Assembly: GCA_963810525.1 (NCBI GenBank)
Contig: CAWENB010000003.1
Location: 124,001 to 188,000, forward strand
Origin: JAICLK01 sp963810525
GTDB lineage: Bacteria; Patescibacteriota; Saccharimonadia; Saccharimonadales; UBA4665
Reading direction: 5' to 3'
Length of the DNA stretch: 64,000 bases
The position numbers and the translations under genes were made by a program. The notes under the pieces are model-generated. The model was given only the letters and a program-made list of their open reading frames with translations, was not told the origin of the DNA and did not search any database. Positions within the stretch are counted from its first letter, which is position 1. Every line of letters starts with the position of its first letter. This document shows, piece after piece, positions 53,675 to 62,318 of the stretch.

Positions 53675-54731
53675 GTAGTATCTCACAACCTTTGCAACCA
53701 AAAAGGTAGGCAACCTACACTGTAAGTGTCAAAAGCTAACAGAGAGGAGCCTACCATGGCCTATTCTACCAACCCTTACCTTCCTAAGGCGAGAGCAACC
53801 GCATTGCGCTTGCTACTGCTTGAGAGAATGCCACTATCTGTTGTTGCAGATCGCAGTGGCGTACACCGCACTACCATCTGGCGCTGGCTTTGTAAGTGGC
53901 GAAAGCTCAATGAGCATCGCCAGTTCACCAATGACAACCGCACTAGCCGAATAGTTGGTACGTCGTTCCGCTGGGCAGATGCTCATTGGAGTATCCCAAC
54001 TGAGCGTGCCCAGCCGCATGGCCATGCCAAAGCCATTCCTGCTGCGGTGGTACGGCAGGTCCTGGCCGTACGCCGGAAGCTCGGCAGGTGTGCTGAGGTG
54101 GTATGGCACCATCTGGTAACCGTACTTGGCGTACAAGTGTCACTGAGCAGTGTCAGACGTATTCTCAAGCGCGCTGGCCTTGCTGTCGGAAGGAGGAAGC
54201 GAGTCCGTCCCGACAATCCGCGGCGTCCGCGCGTCACCAAACCCGGCGAACTGGTCGAGACGGATACTATTCACCATGTGGATCCGGCAAGCGGCAAAAG
54301 GCTGTACTACTACACCGTCATTGATCTGTTCACCAGGATGACGCATGTTACCTTGGCACCAAAGCTCAGTCCAGGACTGGCTGCACGGGCGGTGTTGGAA
54401 GCACAGGACGCTTGGGACTTTCCACTGCGCATCGTACAGACCGACAATGGCCCGGAGTACGGACGCTACTTCGAACAGGTCTTGAGAAGCCACGGCATTA
54501 CTACGAGACACACCAGGCTACATCGACCCAATGACAACGCTCACATTGAGCGCTTTAACCGGACTATCCAGACTGAATGCATTGGGTACTTCTGGCGCCG
54601 GAGCGTTCCGCTCCAGCACCAGCGAGATACGCTTACCGCGTATCTCGACTACTACAATACGAGACGAGTACACTTAGGCATACAGCTGCAGGTACCTACT
54701 GAAATGTTGCAAAGGTTTTGAGTTTTATACG
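53675..54731 (+). mobile_element. IS481-like insertion sequence
   Basis: One transposase gene with subterminal inverted repeats: left CTCACAACCTTTGCAAC (53682-53698) and right, read inward, CTCAAAACCTTTGCAAC, 16 of 17 matching. The right repeat contains the transposase stop. GGATGAC occurs at 53668-53674 and 54732-54738, a possible 7-bp target duplication, but then the repeats do not reach the very ends; boundaries are approximate. Confidence 0.75.
53756..54721 (+). CDS. IS481-type DDE transposase
   Basis: About 321 residues: N-terminal helix-turn-helix (MPLSVVADRSGVHRTTIWRW), a second HTH, and a DDE integrase core with VETDTIHHV, QTDNGPEYG and NAHIERFNRT (Asp, Asp, Glu). Frame is intact, so the element may be active. 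AGAGGAG ribosome site before ATG. It lies between the flavoprotein and a row of unknown minus-strand genes. Confidence 0.92.
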   Translation: MAYSTNPYLPKARATALRLLLLERMPLSVVADRSGVHRTTIWRWLCKWRKLNEHRQFTNDNRTSRIVGTSFRWADAHWSIPTERAQPHGHAKAIPAAVVRQVLAVRRKLGRCAEVVWHHLVTVLGVQVSLSSVRRILKRAGLAVGRRKRVRPDNPRRPRVTKPGELVETDTIHHVDPASGKRLYYYTVIDLFTRMTHVTLAPKLSPGLAARAVLEAQDAWDFPLRIVQTDNGPEYGRYFEQVLRSHGITTRHTRLHRPNDNAHIERFNRTIQTECIGYFWRRSVPLQHQRDTLTAYLDYYNTRRVHLGIQLQVPTEMLQRF

Positions 54732-54741
54732 GGATGACCGC

Positions 54742-56046
54742 TTAGCTTGGTAGGCGGAAGACCTGGATGTCCCGATCGAGATATCTGTCGTCCACATCAA
54801 GCACTCTCATCTTATCCGCTTGTACGAGCCTGCCGAACCTCTCAATACTCATAAAGTTCCCTCGGCCTCCCATTCGGTGCCGTTGTATGGTAACGCCGTC
54901 GCCACGGCGAAAGTAGTCCAGTATCAATGCCAGCGGCACGAGCGAATACGGGCCTTCGGGGTCCCGTACGACCTCAGGTTTAGAATTTACCCGTTTATTG
55001 ACTGCCAGCTGGCGGGCGTATGCAACCGACACGACGCCCGCTTCACCTTCCCAGGAGAGCAACGCACCGACATGATCACGCGCCAGTTTTACCAACTCTT
55101 CCCGGGAAAGCGACGGGGTTTCCGTTGCGGGTTCATCACCTTCGATTTCCGGTTCACTAAGCAGTTCGGCGAAGTATTCTTCCTCGTCGGCGTCGAGTTC
55201 AAATTTGGCGCGTGAGCGGTGCGGCAGCAATTCCCGGCTGTTGAACAAACGCTGCTTTAAAAGATACCGGGCCGTGCCTAAGTCTCTATTGATCAGCGCC
55301 GTCAACGGCCCGCCGACGGCTTCACTGTAGGTCCCGCCCTCTTCCCGGAGCAGGTTCACGGCGGCCCACCAGGCGTCCAGATATTGATCGGCATTGTCTT
55401 CATAAAAATCATGGGCGGTGGCACTGATGGATTGCATGAGCCGGGTCAATGCCCCTTGCGTATCGAAGACGCCCGGGCTAAACGGCGCGCCAAATAGGGC
55501 GCTGCCCCAGAACATTTCTTCTCTCCCGGGCATGACTCGCGACCCTTCGGGATCGGCAGCAAATGCTTTATAATTTCTCGACACTCGCCGGTCGAGGTAT
55601 TGGTAAATCGCGTGCGTCCCGATAATACGGTCGGCGAATGACAGATATGCTGCAACGGTCGCGTCCTCAGCCGAATCGGCGCCGACCGCCGCAACGGTTA
55701 CGGCTTCAATTGAGCGCCTTCGGGCTGTCTGGGAAATATTATTCGGCATGTGCTTGTGAATTGATCCGCCGAAGACGGCTTCTAATTCGTTAGCCGTCGG
55801 CCACGCCAGCTCAAGCGGAAAACGGACGCGACCGGTATAGCCAGCTTCGAACGCAGCCCGCCTTCGCTCCTCTGAACCGAGCATGGCTTCGACTATCGCC
55901 GTATTTGTGGTCCCGGATTCCAGCGGCTGGACCTGGTCTTTCAGTGCGGCCCAAACTTGCACGATTTCAACCGCGTAGGCGACCGAAGAAATCTCATCCT
56001 CTTCTCTCAGCACCTCTAAATTGGCGGCGCGAATTGTTGGGTCCAT
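54742..56046 (-). CDS. Uncharacterized protein, 434 aa
   Basis: Soluble, helix-rich and acidic, no family recognised. Ends close to the IS right end. First of four consecutive minus-strand genes of similar style read from 58441 down. The start at 56046 has no clear Shine-Dalgarno. Confidence 0.6.
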   Translation of the reverse strand: MDPTIRAANLEVLREEDEISSVAYAVEIVQVWAALKDQVQPLESGTTNTAIVEAMLGSEERRRAAFEAGYTGRVRFPLELAWPTANELEAVFGGSIHKHMPNNISQTARRRSIEAVTVAAVGADSAEDATVAAYLSFADRIIGTHAIYQYLDRRVSRNYKAFAADPEGSRVMPGREEMFWGSALFGAPFSPGVFDTQGALTRLMQSISATAHDFYEDNADQYLDAWWAAVNLLREEGGTYSEAVGGPLTALINRDLGTARYLLKQRLFNSRELLPHRSRAKFELDADEEEYFAELLSEPEIEGDEPATETPSLSREELVKLARDHVGALLSWEGEAGVVSVAYARQLAVNKRVNSKPEVVRDPEGPYSLVPLALILDYFRRGDGVTIQRHRMGGRGNFMSIERFGRLVQADKMRVLDVDDRYLDRDIQVFRLPS

Positions 56047-56112
56047 AACGTTACATCACCAACTACTTTAAGCAACACCTACTTTACAACATAGTGACGC
56101 TTTTTAATAGAC

Positions 56113-56613
56113 CTATCGGCGCCGACCGGTCCGTCGGGCGCCGGCCAAAAGGGCGAATAGGTGTGCGACCTCCTCGGCATCGACCGGCCGGTCGTTCAGA
56201 CCTTGGCTTCGTTCCCTGTCCGCTTGCTCGACCGACTGCCAAAATCTTTCTCTGCGCGTACCGCCGAACCGTTCCGCTGCCGGATACTGGCCCTGGCGCA
56301 ACAGCGACGAGTCGCTGCGCCGAAGCACCCCTGCCGCATCGGTACCGTAGTCATGACGTTGGCTATCCGGCGCGTAAAGCATCAGTATGCCTCCCGAACC
56401 ATCGTATGTCTGCATTGCGGTAACGTCTATCGGCTCGCTTTCGTCCTCTGCCGCATCATTTCTCGGCGGCACTTCGAGTTGCAACATATCACTTCCAAAA
56501 CGACCGAATAAGGAATCCATGCCGCTGATGTAAGCGGCTGCAGCGGCCCGCTTTTCGGTATCATCGGGTTCCGGAGCATCGATTTCGAATGGTTTGGTGA
56601 CACCTTCTATCAT
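56113..56613 (-). CDS. Uncharacterized protein, 166 aa
   Basis: Starts 16 nt after the stop of the 56630 gene and is probably co-transcribed. Acidic N-half and Arg-rich end (LAGARRTGRRR). No family recognised. Confidence 0.5.
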   Translation of the reverse strand: MIEGVTKPFEIDAPEPDDTEKRAAAAAYISGMDSLFGRFGSDMLQLEVPPRNDAAEDESEPIDVTAMQTYDGSGGILMLYAPDSQRHDYGTDAAGVLRRSDSSLLRQGQYPAAERFGGTRRERFWQSVEQADRERSQGLNDRPVDAEEVAHLFALLAGARRTGRRR

Positions 56614-56629
56614 AAACGGTCTTGTACGG

Positions 56630-57493
56630 CTATCGCCCTTCGTCGGTCGCGCCGCCCCGTTTTAGCGCTCGCAGCTCAGCGACGACCCGGTTATATTGCG
56701 CTTCGGTCCAGCCCATACGGGCCGTTCGTTCGCGGAGTTGTTCCAGTACGCGTTGCTGCCGGACTCCTTCTTCGCCGGTTTCCCACACGATCGCAGAAAT
56801 GAATTCTCGGGCTACCGACTCCCGGTCGTCATGAGCCGGTATACCCGCTTCGTGGTACAGAACTTCGAGCCCCATCATCATACGGGTCCGGAGCGCCCGT
56901 CGCGCCGCTCGCGCCTCGTCGTCAGCGGCTTCAGCGATGCGGTGACATGTCGCCGCTGAATTAACCGCTTCGGCATCTTGCAGGTCGACTCCCTGGCCGG
57001 TCAACATGGTATCTGCGACTTGCGCCCAGAGCAGATTTTCCTCCATCGACAGCGGTTCTGTAGCGAGAATTTCCCCCTGTAAACCTTGTTTTTCCCAAAG
57101 ACCACCGGCCTGGCGGGCGCTGGCAATCTTACTCACCAATTGCGACCGCTCAATCAGGCACGTCAACGCGTTTTGAATATGGGCACTCCGGCCGGGATCG
57201 TTATTTGGAGAGGCCATGAGTTCGAGCGTTCCTCTTACCATTACAGCTCGAAAAATGAGCGAATCGAGGCTCAATTCCGGGAAGACCGCGAGAAACGAAT
57301 CCATAACCTGCAGGTCACTGCGTACCGCTTCGTCAAAAGTTGTCCGATCGATTTCACCGAGCAACTCTCGCTGAGATGCTGTTATTGCCCGGGAGAACTC
57401 CTCACCAGCCGCCGCAACTTCATCCTGGTCGCCCAAATAGCCGGTTAAGTCAGCCCAAAAATCTGGAAATTCAGATCTTTCCTGTTCGCTCAT
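56630..57493 (-). CDS. Uncharacterized protein, 287 aa
   Basis: TTGACT (57525-57530), 17-bp spacer, TATAAT (57502-57507), 8 nt to ATG: a strong leaderless-type promoter. Helical, charged protein with Arg-rich end. No family recognised. Confidence 0.6.
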   Translation of the reverse strand: MSEQERSEFPDFWADLTGYLGDQDEVAAAGEEFSRAITASQRELLGEIDRTTFDEAVRSDLQVMDSFLAVFPELSLDSLIFRAVMVRGTLELMASPNNDPGRSAHIQNALTCLIERSQLVSKIASARQAGGLWEKQGLQGEILATEPLSMEENLLWAQVADTMLTGQGVDLQDAEAVNSAATCHRIAEAADDEARAARRALRTRMMMGLEVLYHEAGIPAHDDRESVAREFISAIVWETGEEGVRQQRVLEQLRERTARMGWTEAQYNRVVAELRALKRGGATDEGR

Positions 57494-57553
57494 ATGAGTA
57501 TATTATAATATATTGTTCAATATCAGTCAATTTTTGCACGAAAAAGCCAGCTC

Positions 57554-58441
57554 CTAGTTGCCGAGGTTCTGGACGGATCCTTTCGGGGCGAAGGTATGCA
57601 GGATATCGCGTGATACGACATTTGCCTTATCTTGCGCACGGACAAGTGCCGCGCGTTCCCGTACAGCCCTTCCTGAAACATATGATCGCAGCTGCCGGTG
57701 CCCGATTGCCAAGCTTGCCGTTATGGCGATAAGCATTTCAGACGTTGTCCTTAGCTTTGATTGTCGTACCAGCGCATTGATCGCGGCAGTCGTAGCCGCG
57801 GCGCCGATCGTTCCGGCCATAGTGAGATCTATGACGCGTTGGTAGTATTGATCGTATCGGCGGCCATACCACTCCACGGTTTCGCTGCTGAGACTAGCCA
57901 AAATCATGTTGGCCATAATGATTGGTGTGAAGTACCGGTAGCCGTTCTCGGCCATCTCCTCGCCGCTGACGCGTATATCCACGCCTTCGGGTAGCAAGTA
58001 ATGCAACTGCGCGGCCGCATTGTCCGGGTCGTCGGCCACATCCAATAAAGTGTCCATCAGCCCTTGCAATAATTGCCGGTTCCCCGTAAACCCAACGACG
58101 ACTCCCACTCCCTTTTGATGCTGGTAGCCGCGAACACCCGCCGCCTCAAAGACGGGAAAAGCAGGATGGTGAAAAATCTGCATGCCGGCCGCTTCTTCCG
58201 GCGAAACCAGCATAATGTCGTAGCGGGGTTCTGCAATCGGCGTGACGTGCTGCAATGCTTCTGACACCGGCATGCCTTCCGCCTGTATGACTGTCGTTTG
58301 CGGAGTGAGACCGAGCAATTCATCACCGTTCTTGCTCACGTAAATACCGCCCCATGATTGCGGCACGATATAGGCAACCGGAACTTCGGGAAGCTGCAGT
58401 GATCCGGGAAGCGGCTCTCTCGGATAATATGTTTCTGCCAT
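57554..58441 (-). CDS. Uncharacterized protein with helical C-terminus, 295 aa
   Basis: TAATAT ends 6 nt before ATG. A short hydrophobic stretch (LTMAGTIGAAATTAAINALV) may touch the membrane. No family recognised. Confidence 0.55.
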   Translation of the reverse strand: MAETYYPREPLPGSLQLPEVPVAYIVPQSWGGIYVSKNGDELLGLTPQTTVIQAEGMPVSEALQHVTPIAEPRYDIMLVSPEEAAGMQIFHHPAFPVFEAAGVRGYQHQKGVGVVVGFTGNRQLLQGLMDTLLDVADDPDNAAAQLHYLLPEGVDIRVSGEEMAENGYRYFTPIIMANMILASLSSETVEWYGRRYDQYYQRVIDLTMAGTIGAAATTAAINALVRQSKLRTTSEMLIAITASLAIGHRQLRSYVSGRAVRERAALVRAQDKANVVSRDILHTFAPKGSVQNLGN

Positions 58442-58579
58442 GAACTAATATTACATCATTTATATGACGTACAGTCATTTTCGTAATATTGACATATACA
58501 TAAGTGATTAGAATCATATATTACGGCGCCGGACCGCGCTACAATCTGCAATAGAAGCGTAAGCAAGAAGGGGGGCCGT

Positions 58580-58999
58580 ATGTTAGGACCGATTGATTAC
58601 ATAATCGTCGGATTTGAGGGCAATAAATTTGACGGCAGCGTGTTAAAGGCGCTGGGCGACGCCATTGATAGCGGCGTCATCGCGCTGGTGGAGCTGGCGT
58701 TTATCAGCAAAGACGACGAGGGCACCGTGACCAAGCTAGATATTTCGGACTTAGGCGATGATTATGCGGTGCAGTTTGCGTCGAACTACAAGCCGAGCGT
58801 CGATAATGCTCCCGATGACGACGTTGACGAAATGGCCGATTTGCTCGAAAACAACACCGCCGCGGGCCTGCTCGTGGTCGAGCAACTCTGGGCCAAGCCG
58901 CTAAAGCAAGCGATTCTGAACGCCAACGGCGTGTTGGTAGCCGAGGGGCGCGTTCACCCCGACGCCGCCGCGGAATTAAACGAAGTAGGAGGAAAATAA
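58580..58999 (+). CDS. DUF6325-like acidic protein
   Basis: 139 residues matching the pattern of DUF6325: GPIDYIIVGFEGNKFDGSVL, VIALVELAFISKDDEGTVTKL and ENNTAAGLLVVEQLWAKPL. Members lie beside SHOCT proteins in stress-type operons, as here. GGGGGG ribosome site. Role unknown. Confidence 0.75.
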   Translation: MLGPIDYIIVGFEGNKFDGSVLKALGDAIDSGVIALVELAFISKDDEGTVTKLDISDLGDDYAVQFASNYKPSVDNAPDDDVDEMADLLENNTAAGLLVVEQLWAKPLKQAILNANGVLVAEGRVHPDAAAELNEVGGK

Positions 59000-59000
59000 T

Positions 59001-59264
59001 ATGCCAGGATTGCTACGAGGCGTGGCACGGACGGCAGTCGTCGCCGGCACCGCCACCCATGTCTCTAATAATGTGAGCCGGAGACAGTCGCGCCGGTTTG
59101 CCGCGAAAGACCAAGAGGCCGCAGCACAGGAGCCACAAGATCAGGAGGCATCGCCGGTTGACGACACGACCGCGCAACTTCAACAATTTGCCCAGCTGCA
59201 TCAACAGGGCGTCCTGACCGACGAAGAATTCGCTGCCAAAAAAAAGCAGATACTCGGGATTTAG
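59001..59264 (+). CDS. SHOCT-domain small protein
   Basis: 87 residues; an N-terminal basic helix and a C-terminal SHOCT module (LQQFAQLHQQGVLTDEEFAA, KKKQILG). Starts 1 nt after the DUF6325-like gene, so co-translated. Probably an oligomerising or membrane-attached stress protein. Confidence 0.8.
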   Translation: MPGLLRGVARTAVVAGTATHVSNNVSRRQSRRFAAKDQEAAAQEPQDQEASPVDDTTAQLQQFAQLHQQGVLTDEEFAAKKKQILGI

Positions 59265-59287
59265 TTCCCGATCATTAAGGAGGGCTT

Positions 59288-59524
59288 ATGTTTGGAACAA
59301 CAATTTTAGGTTTTACGCTCAGTACGATATGGGCTTTCATGGTCTTGGTTTGCTGGCTGGCGCTGGCTTTTTGGCCGGCCAGGGTCGCCGCCAGGAAGGG
59401 CCGCAGTTTCTGGGGATATTTTTTGTTAAGCATTTTCTTTTGGTTCATCACGCTGATCGTCGTATACGTGCAGCCTGACAAAACCAGAAACAATTTGCCG
59501 GCGCCGGCCGCTGGTGACCGGTAA
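59288..59524 (+). CDS. Small membrane protein, 78 aa
   Basis: Two helices (LSTIWAFMVLVCWLALAFWPA and WGYFLLSIFFWFITLIVVYV). Third gene of the DUF6325/SHOCT operon, with AGGAGG upstream. No family recognised. Confidence 0.7.
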   Translation: MFGTTILGFTLSTIWAFMVLVCWLALAFWPARVAARKGRSFWGYFLLSIFFWFITLIVVYVQPDKTRNNLPAPAAGDR

Positions 59525-59589
59525 TCATCAGACGTGACAGCTATGGCCGTCGTTTGGACCGGGGAGGTACGTCTCACCTCCCCGGAAAA

Positions 59590-60766
59590 TTACAGTCGCC
59601 TTTCTTGAAATGTTTTTAGTTTGTGCAGGCGTGCCAGCGCCAAGAACGCGATGACGCTACAGCTCAATCCGGTGGCCATGAACCCGGCTGCCAGTCCGTG
59701 CTTGTCAACCAGCAAGCCGAGGAACGGCCCGGCCAACGAGTATGTCAGCCGCTGGACCAGGTTAACCAGACTGTTCATGGTCGCCCGGTATTCGTGCTCG
59801 ATGTGGTCGTTGAGCTGGGCGGTAATCGGCTGTCCCGACAATGCCTGCACAACGTCATGGCCCAAAACCGCCCACACGAGCCACAATTGCCCGGAGGCCA
59901 GCGCCGCATAAACCAATCCGGCCAGCGCCGCGTACCCTACCATGTTGCGCTCGATATGCTGCTTTTGGTGATAGCGGTGCGACAACCAGGCCTTCCAAAG
60001 GCTGCGAATTGCCAGGATGACGCTGAAGAGTACGGCCGGTATGCCTAAGGAAGTGTAGTATGGCGCCGATAGCCAGAAAGCCAGATAAGTCGAGGCGCTC
60101 AGTACGGAACCGAGGACGACCAGCCAGCGGGCTTCCGCGTTCCGCCCCAGCCGACTCATAGCGTGCCAAGCCGACAATCTGACTGCTTCCGCGCTGCCGT
60201 TGAACCGGGGCGCTTCAGCGAGCTTGAATGCAAATAGCGCGCCTACCAATGTCAGCAAACCGTCGGCGACCAGCGTCGAACTGATGCTGACATAATGAAC
60301 CAGCAGCACCGCAACCGGTACGCCGAACGCTGTAGCCGCAAAGCCGAACGCGTTGATACGTTGGCTAACCCTGACAAAGTCTTCCTCACGGCCATCAGCT
60401 TTTAACGAATCGAACAGCAGCGCGGTGTCGATACCGCTGATCAGACCATTGGCCAGTGCGAGTACCAGCTCCCAGACCACGAACTGCCAAAATTGGGTGC
60501 TGAGTCCGTAAGCGATCATCGACAACGCGGCAATCGGCGCGCTGAGCTTGATGCTGAAGGCCCGGCCGAAGCGGTCGGCGATCAGTCCGCTCGGCAGTTC
60601 CCACAGCAGAAACGCCACCGAGAAAATCGATTGCAGCAAAAAACACCTGCGCCAGGTTCAGCCCGTGCTGCAGAAAGAACGGCGTTAAATATGCCGCGCT
60701 GATGGACAGCGTGCGGAACGGCGCCAGACAGGCCAGCCATTTTGCATTTTGTTTATAACGGTCCAT
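59590..60766 (-). pseudogene. MFS transporter with an early frameshift
   Basis: From ATG 60766 (preceded by GAAAGGA) the frame gives MDRYKQNAKWLACLAPFRTL and a first helix; at a run of six T on the minus strand (60638-60643) coding moves to another frame (LLQSIFSVAFLLWELPSG) and continues as a normal MFS permease with RFGR-type loop to 59590. About 390 residues in total. A one-base indel repairs it, so an assembly error is plausible. The gene is preceded by a complete attenuator, so it is or was regulated. Confidence 0.75.
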
Positions 60767-60880
60767 GTAAGTGTCCTTTCTCGGAATGTATTGCATTGAT
60801 TGCTTTGAATGATCAGATATTTTTCGTATTGTTGCGGTTTTTTAAAGGAGTTGCTCCGGGGATTCGACTTCTACTGAAAC

Positions 60881-60958
60881 AAAAACGCCTCCTATTGCCG
60901 GAGGCGTATCTGCGTCTGATGAAACTTGTTATGTTTATGTGGATAGACCCGATACGCC
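60881..60958 (-). promoter_or_regulatory. Transcription attenuator upstream of the MFS gene
   Basis: On the minus strand: segment 1 CGATAC (61049-61054, inside the leader ORF), segment 2 GGCGTATCG (60950-60958), segment 3 ATACGCC (60903-60909), terminator ACGCCTCC/GGAGGCGT (60900-60907/60885-60892) plus five T. Segments 1:2 pair over 6 bp, 2:3 over 7 bp, and 2:3 overlaps the terminator 5' arm. A ribosome stalled early on the leader would free segment 2 for antitermination. Confidence 0.7.
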
Positions 60959-61060
60959 CGCCTGCATCCCGACGGTTGCAATGCCGCCGCCAAATACAGC
61001 AGATCCGCCGTTCATGCGGTTGCCGAGGGTACGAAGCTGGCAGGAGCAGTATCGTTTCAT
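60935..61060 (-). CDS. Leader peptide of the MFS attenuator, 41 aa
   Basis: Starts MKRYCSCQLRTLGNRMNGG and ends GLST. Promoter 10 nt upstream, terminator 28 nt after its stop. Segment 1 of the attenuator lies in codons 3-4, and Cys-Ser-Cys follows at 5-7. It could sense drug-stalled ribosomes, or cysteine or arginine supply. Confidence 0.65.
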   Translation of the reverse strand: MKRYCSCQLRTLGNRMNGGSAVFGGGIATVGMQAGVSGLST

Positions 61061-61070
61061 AATGCCAACC

Positions 61071-61098
61071 AGTATAACAGACTGCTTAAATTTGTAAA
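61071..61098 (-). promoter_or_regulatory. Promoter of the MFS leader transcript
   Basis: Minus-strand TTTACA (61093-61098), 16-bp spacer, TATACT (61071-61076). Confidence 0.7.
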
Positions 61099-61152
61099 TA
61101 GCTTCATTTGATGTAGTAATAAGTTTCGTCTACTGAGCCTGCGTTCCGGGAG

Positions 61153-61185
61153 TTAAGCGTTTCCTAAGGACGTACCTGCCATCAT
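61153..61185 (+). promoter_or_regulatory. Promoter with TTAAG-type half-sites before the PepSY gene
   Basis: Half-sites TTAAG (61153) and CTAAG (61164), 11 bp apart, the second starting 16 bp before a weak CATCAT (-10, 61180-61185), the same phase as at 62268-62311. Confidence 0.45.
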
Positions 61186-61231
61186 AGATACACCTCGCGC
61201 GAGGGCAGCAATGTAAAGCAAAGGAGGTGTA

Positions 61232-61660
61232 ATGACACTTCATAAACTCGTTTTACCAGGCGTAATCGGCTTGGCGACCATGACCGGCCTCGGCGTCGGT
61301 TCGCTCATCGACAACGCCGCCAGCGCCGCCACTACTACGGCGGCCACGAGCACCACGCAGAGCCCTACAAGCGGCAGCGGTTCAAGCACCGGTAAGCCGG
61401 CGCAAGGACAGCCCCCGCCTGGCCCCATGCAAGACGACCACACCGCAAACGGCATAACCGAAACGGAACTGACGGGCGACACCTATACCAAGGCCGTCGC
61501 AGCCGCCAAAGCCGCGGAGCCGAACGCTACGGTGGTACGGGCCGAAACGGATGCCGACGGCGCCAAGTATGAGGTGCACATGCAAAAGTCTGACGACAGC
61601 ATGGTCACGGTCAAACTGGACGATAGTTTCAACGTCACCAGTACCGAAAACGGTATGTAA
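61232..61660 (+). CDS. Secreted PepSY-like protein
   Basis: 142 residues: signal peptide (to about 32), Thr/Ser/Pro/Gly linker, then one PepSY-type repeat (TGDTYTKAVAAAKAAEPNAT, then YEVHMQKSDDSMVTVKLDDSF). PepSY proteins inhibit peptidases or sit near two-component systems sensing envelope stress. AAAGGAGG ribosome site. It may belong to the regulon of the adjacent regulator, since its promoter has the same half-sites. Confidence 0.8.
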   Translation: MTLHKLVLPGVIGLATMTGLGVGSLIDNAASAATTTAATSTTQSPTSGSGSSTGKPAQGQPPPGPMQDDHTANGITETELTGDTYTKAVAAAKAAEPNATVVRAETDADGAKYEVHMQKSDDSMVTVKLDDSFNVTSTENGM

Positions 61661-61679
61661 CCGGCAACCCGTCAAAGAA

Positions 61680-61706
61680 AAAGCGCTCTCTTAAAGGGAG
61701 CGCTTT
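61680..61706 (+). terminator. Hairpin terminator after the PepSY gene
   Basis: AAAGCGCTCTC/GGGAGCGCTTT, 11 bp with one T-G pair, loop TTAAA; T-run short, so efficiency is uncertain. Confidence 0.65.
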
Positions 61707-61852
61707 CGGTTGCCGCCGCTTTAAGGTAACTGCCAGACAGGTTTAAGCGGATTCCAAACCTATCCTTATACCATAGGAATGCCTAATCGACGGACGCAAA
61801 AAGCCGACAACGTCAGCGGGCCGAGATAAAGCTAACTCAAAGGAGGGTCACC

Positions 61853-61966
61853 ATGCCAACCCGCTTAACCCGGGAAACGAATATCAATCTAGACTACGAA
61901 CTCACCGAGTTCCGGCCGACAGTACGGCTGTGGCAAAAAATAAAGGAGGCAGTGTATGCGCTATAA
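61853..61966 (+). CDS. Small protein, 37 aa
   Basis: AAAGGAGG precedes ATG. Begins MPTRLTRETNINLDYELTEF; overlaps the next start by 11 nt, so coupled to it. No family recognised. Confidence 0.55.
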   Translation: MPTRLTRETNINLDYELTEFRPTVRLWQKIKEAVYAL

Positions 61967-62216
61967 AGATTTACCGGAAGATTATGCGCTCGTTTTGCAA
62001 CAGATCAGCGAGGACGGCGGCGATCATATCGACGATTTGGCGGAGCTGGTCCGTATGGATCGCAGCCGGCTGCTGCACATTGTCTCATCCCTGCAGCACA
62101 AAGGGCTCATCAACATCGAGCAACTCGGATATGGGGCCTGGCTTAATCTCAACACCAAAGGCCGCCGCTTCATGCAATACTTGTGGCCGGAATCAGCGGT
62201 CAGATTCAAATCCTGA
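61956..62216 (+). CDS. MarR-type winged-helix protein, 86 aa
   Basis: Winged helix with helices LPEDYALVLQQISEDGGDHI, DDLAELVRMDRSRLLHIVSS (recognition helix) and a wing GYGAWLNLNTKGRRF. A stand-alone DNA-binding domain; AAGGAGG upstream. It might regulate the neighbouring two-component genes. Confidence 0.75.
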   Translation: MRYKDLPEDYALVLQQISEDGGDHIDDLAELVRMDRSRLLHIVSSLQHKGLINIEQLGYGAWLNLNTKGRRFMQYLWPESAVRFKS

Positions 62217-62267
62217 CGCCGCCGTTCTTCTGCCGTGAGGCCGGCTGACGGGCTGGCCCTTCGGCAG

Positions 62268-62311
62268 TTAAGAAACGCTTAAGTAATTTTTAAGTAATGA
62301 CCTACTATACT
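62268..62311 (+). promoter_or_regulatory. Operator and leaderless promoter of the response-regulator operon
   Basis: Three TTAAG half-sites at 62268, 62279 and 62290 (11-bp steps), then TATACT (62306-62311) and 7 nt to ATG 62319. The repeat spacing is typical for OmpR/PhoB-family dimers, suggesting autoregulation. Confidence 0.7.
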
Positions 62312-62318
62312 TGCTGCT

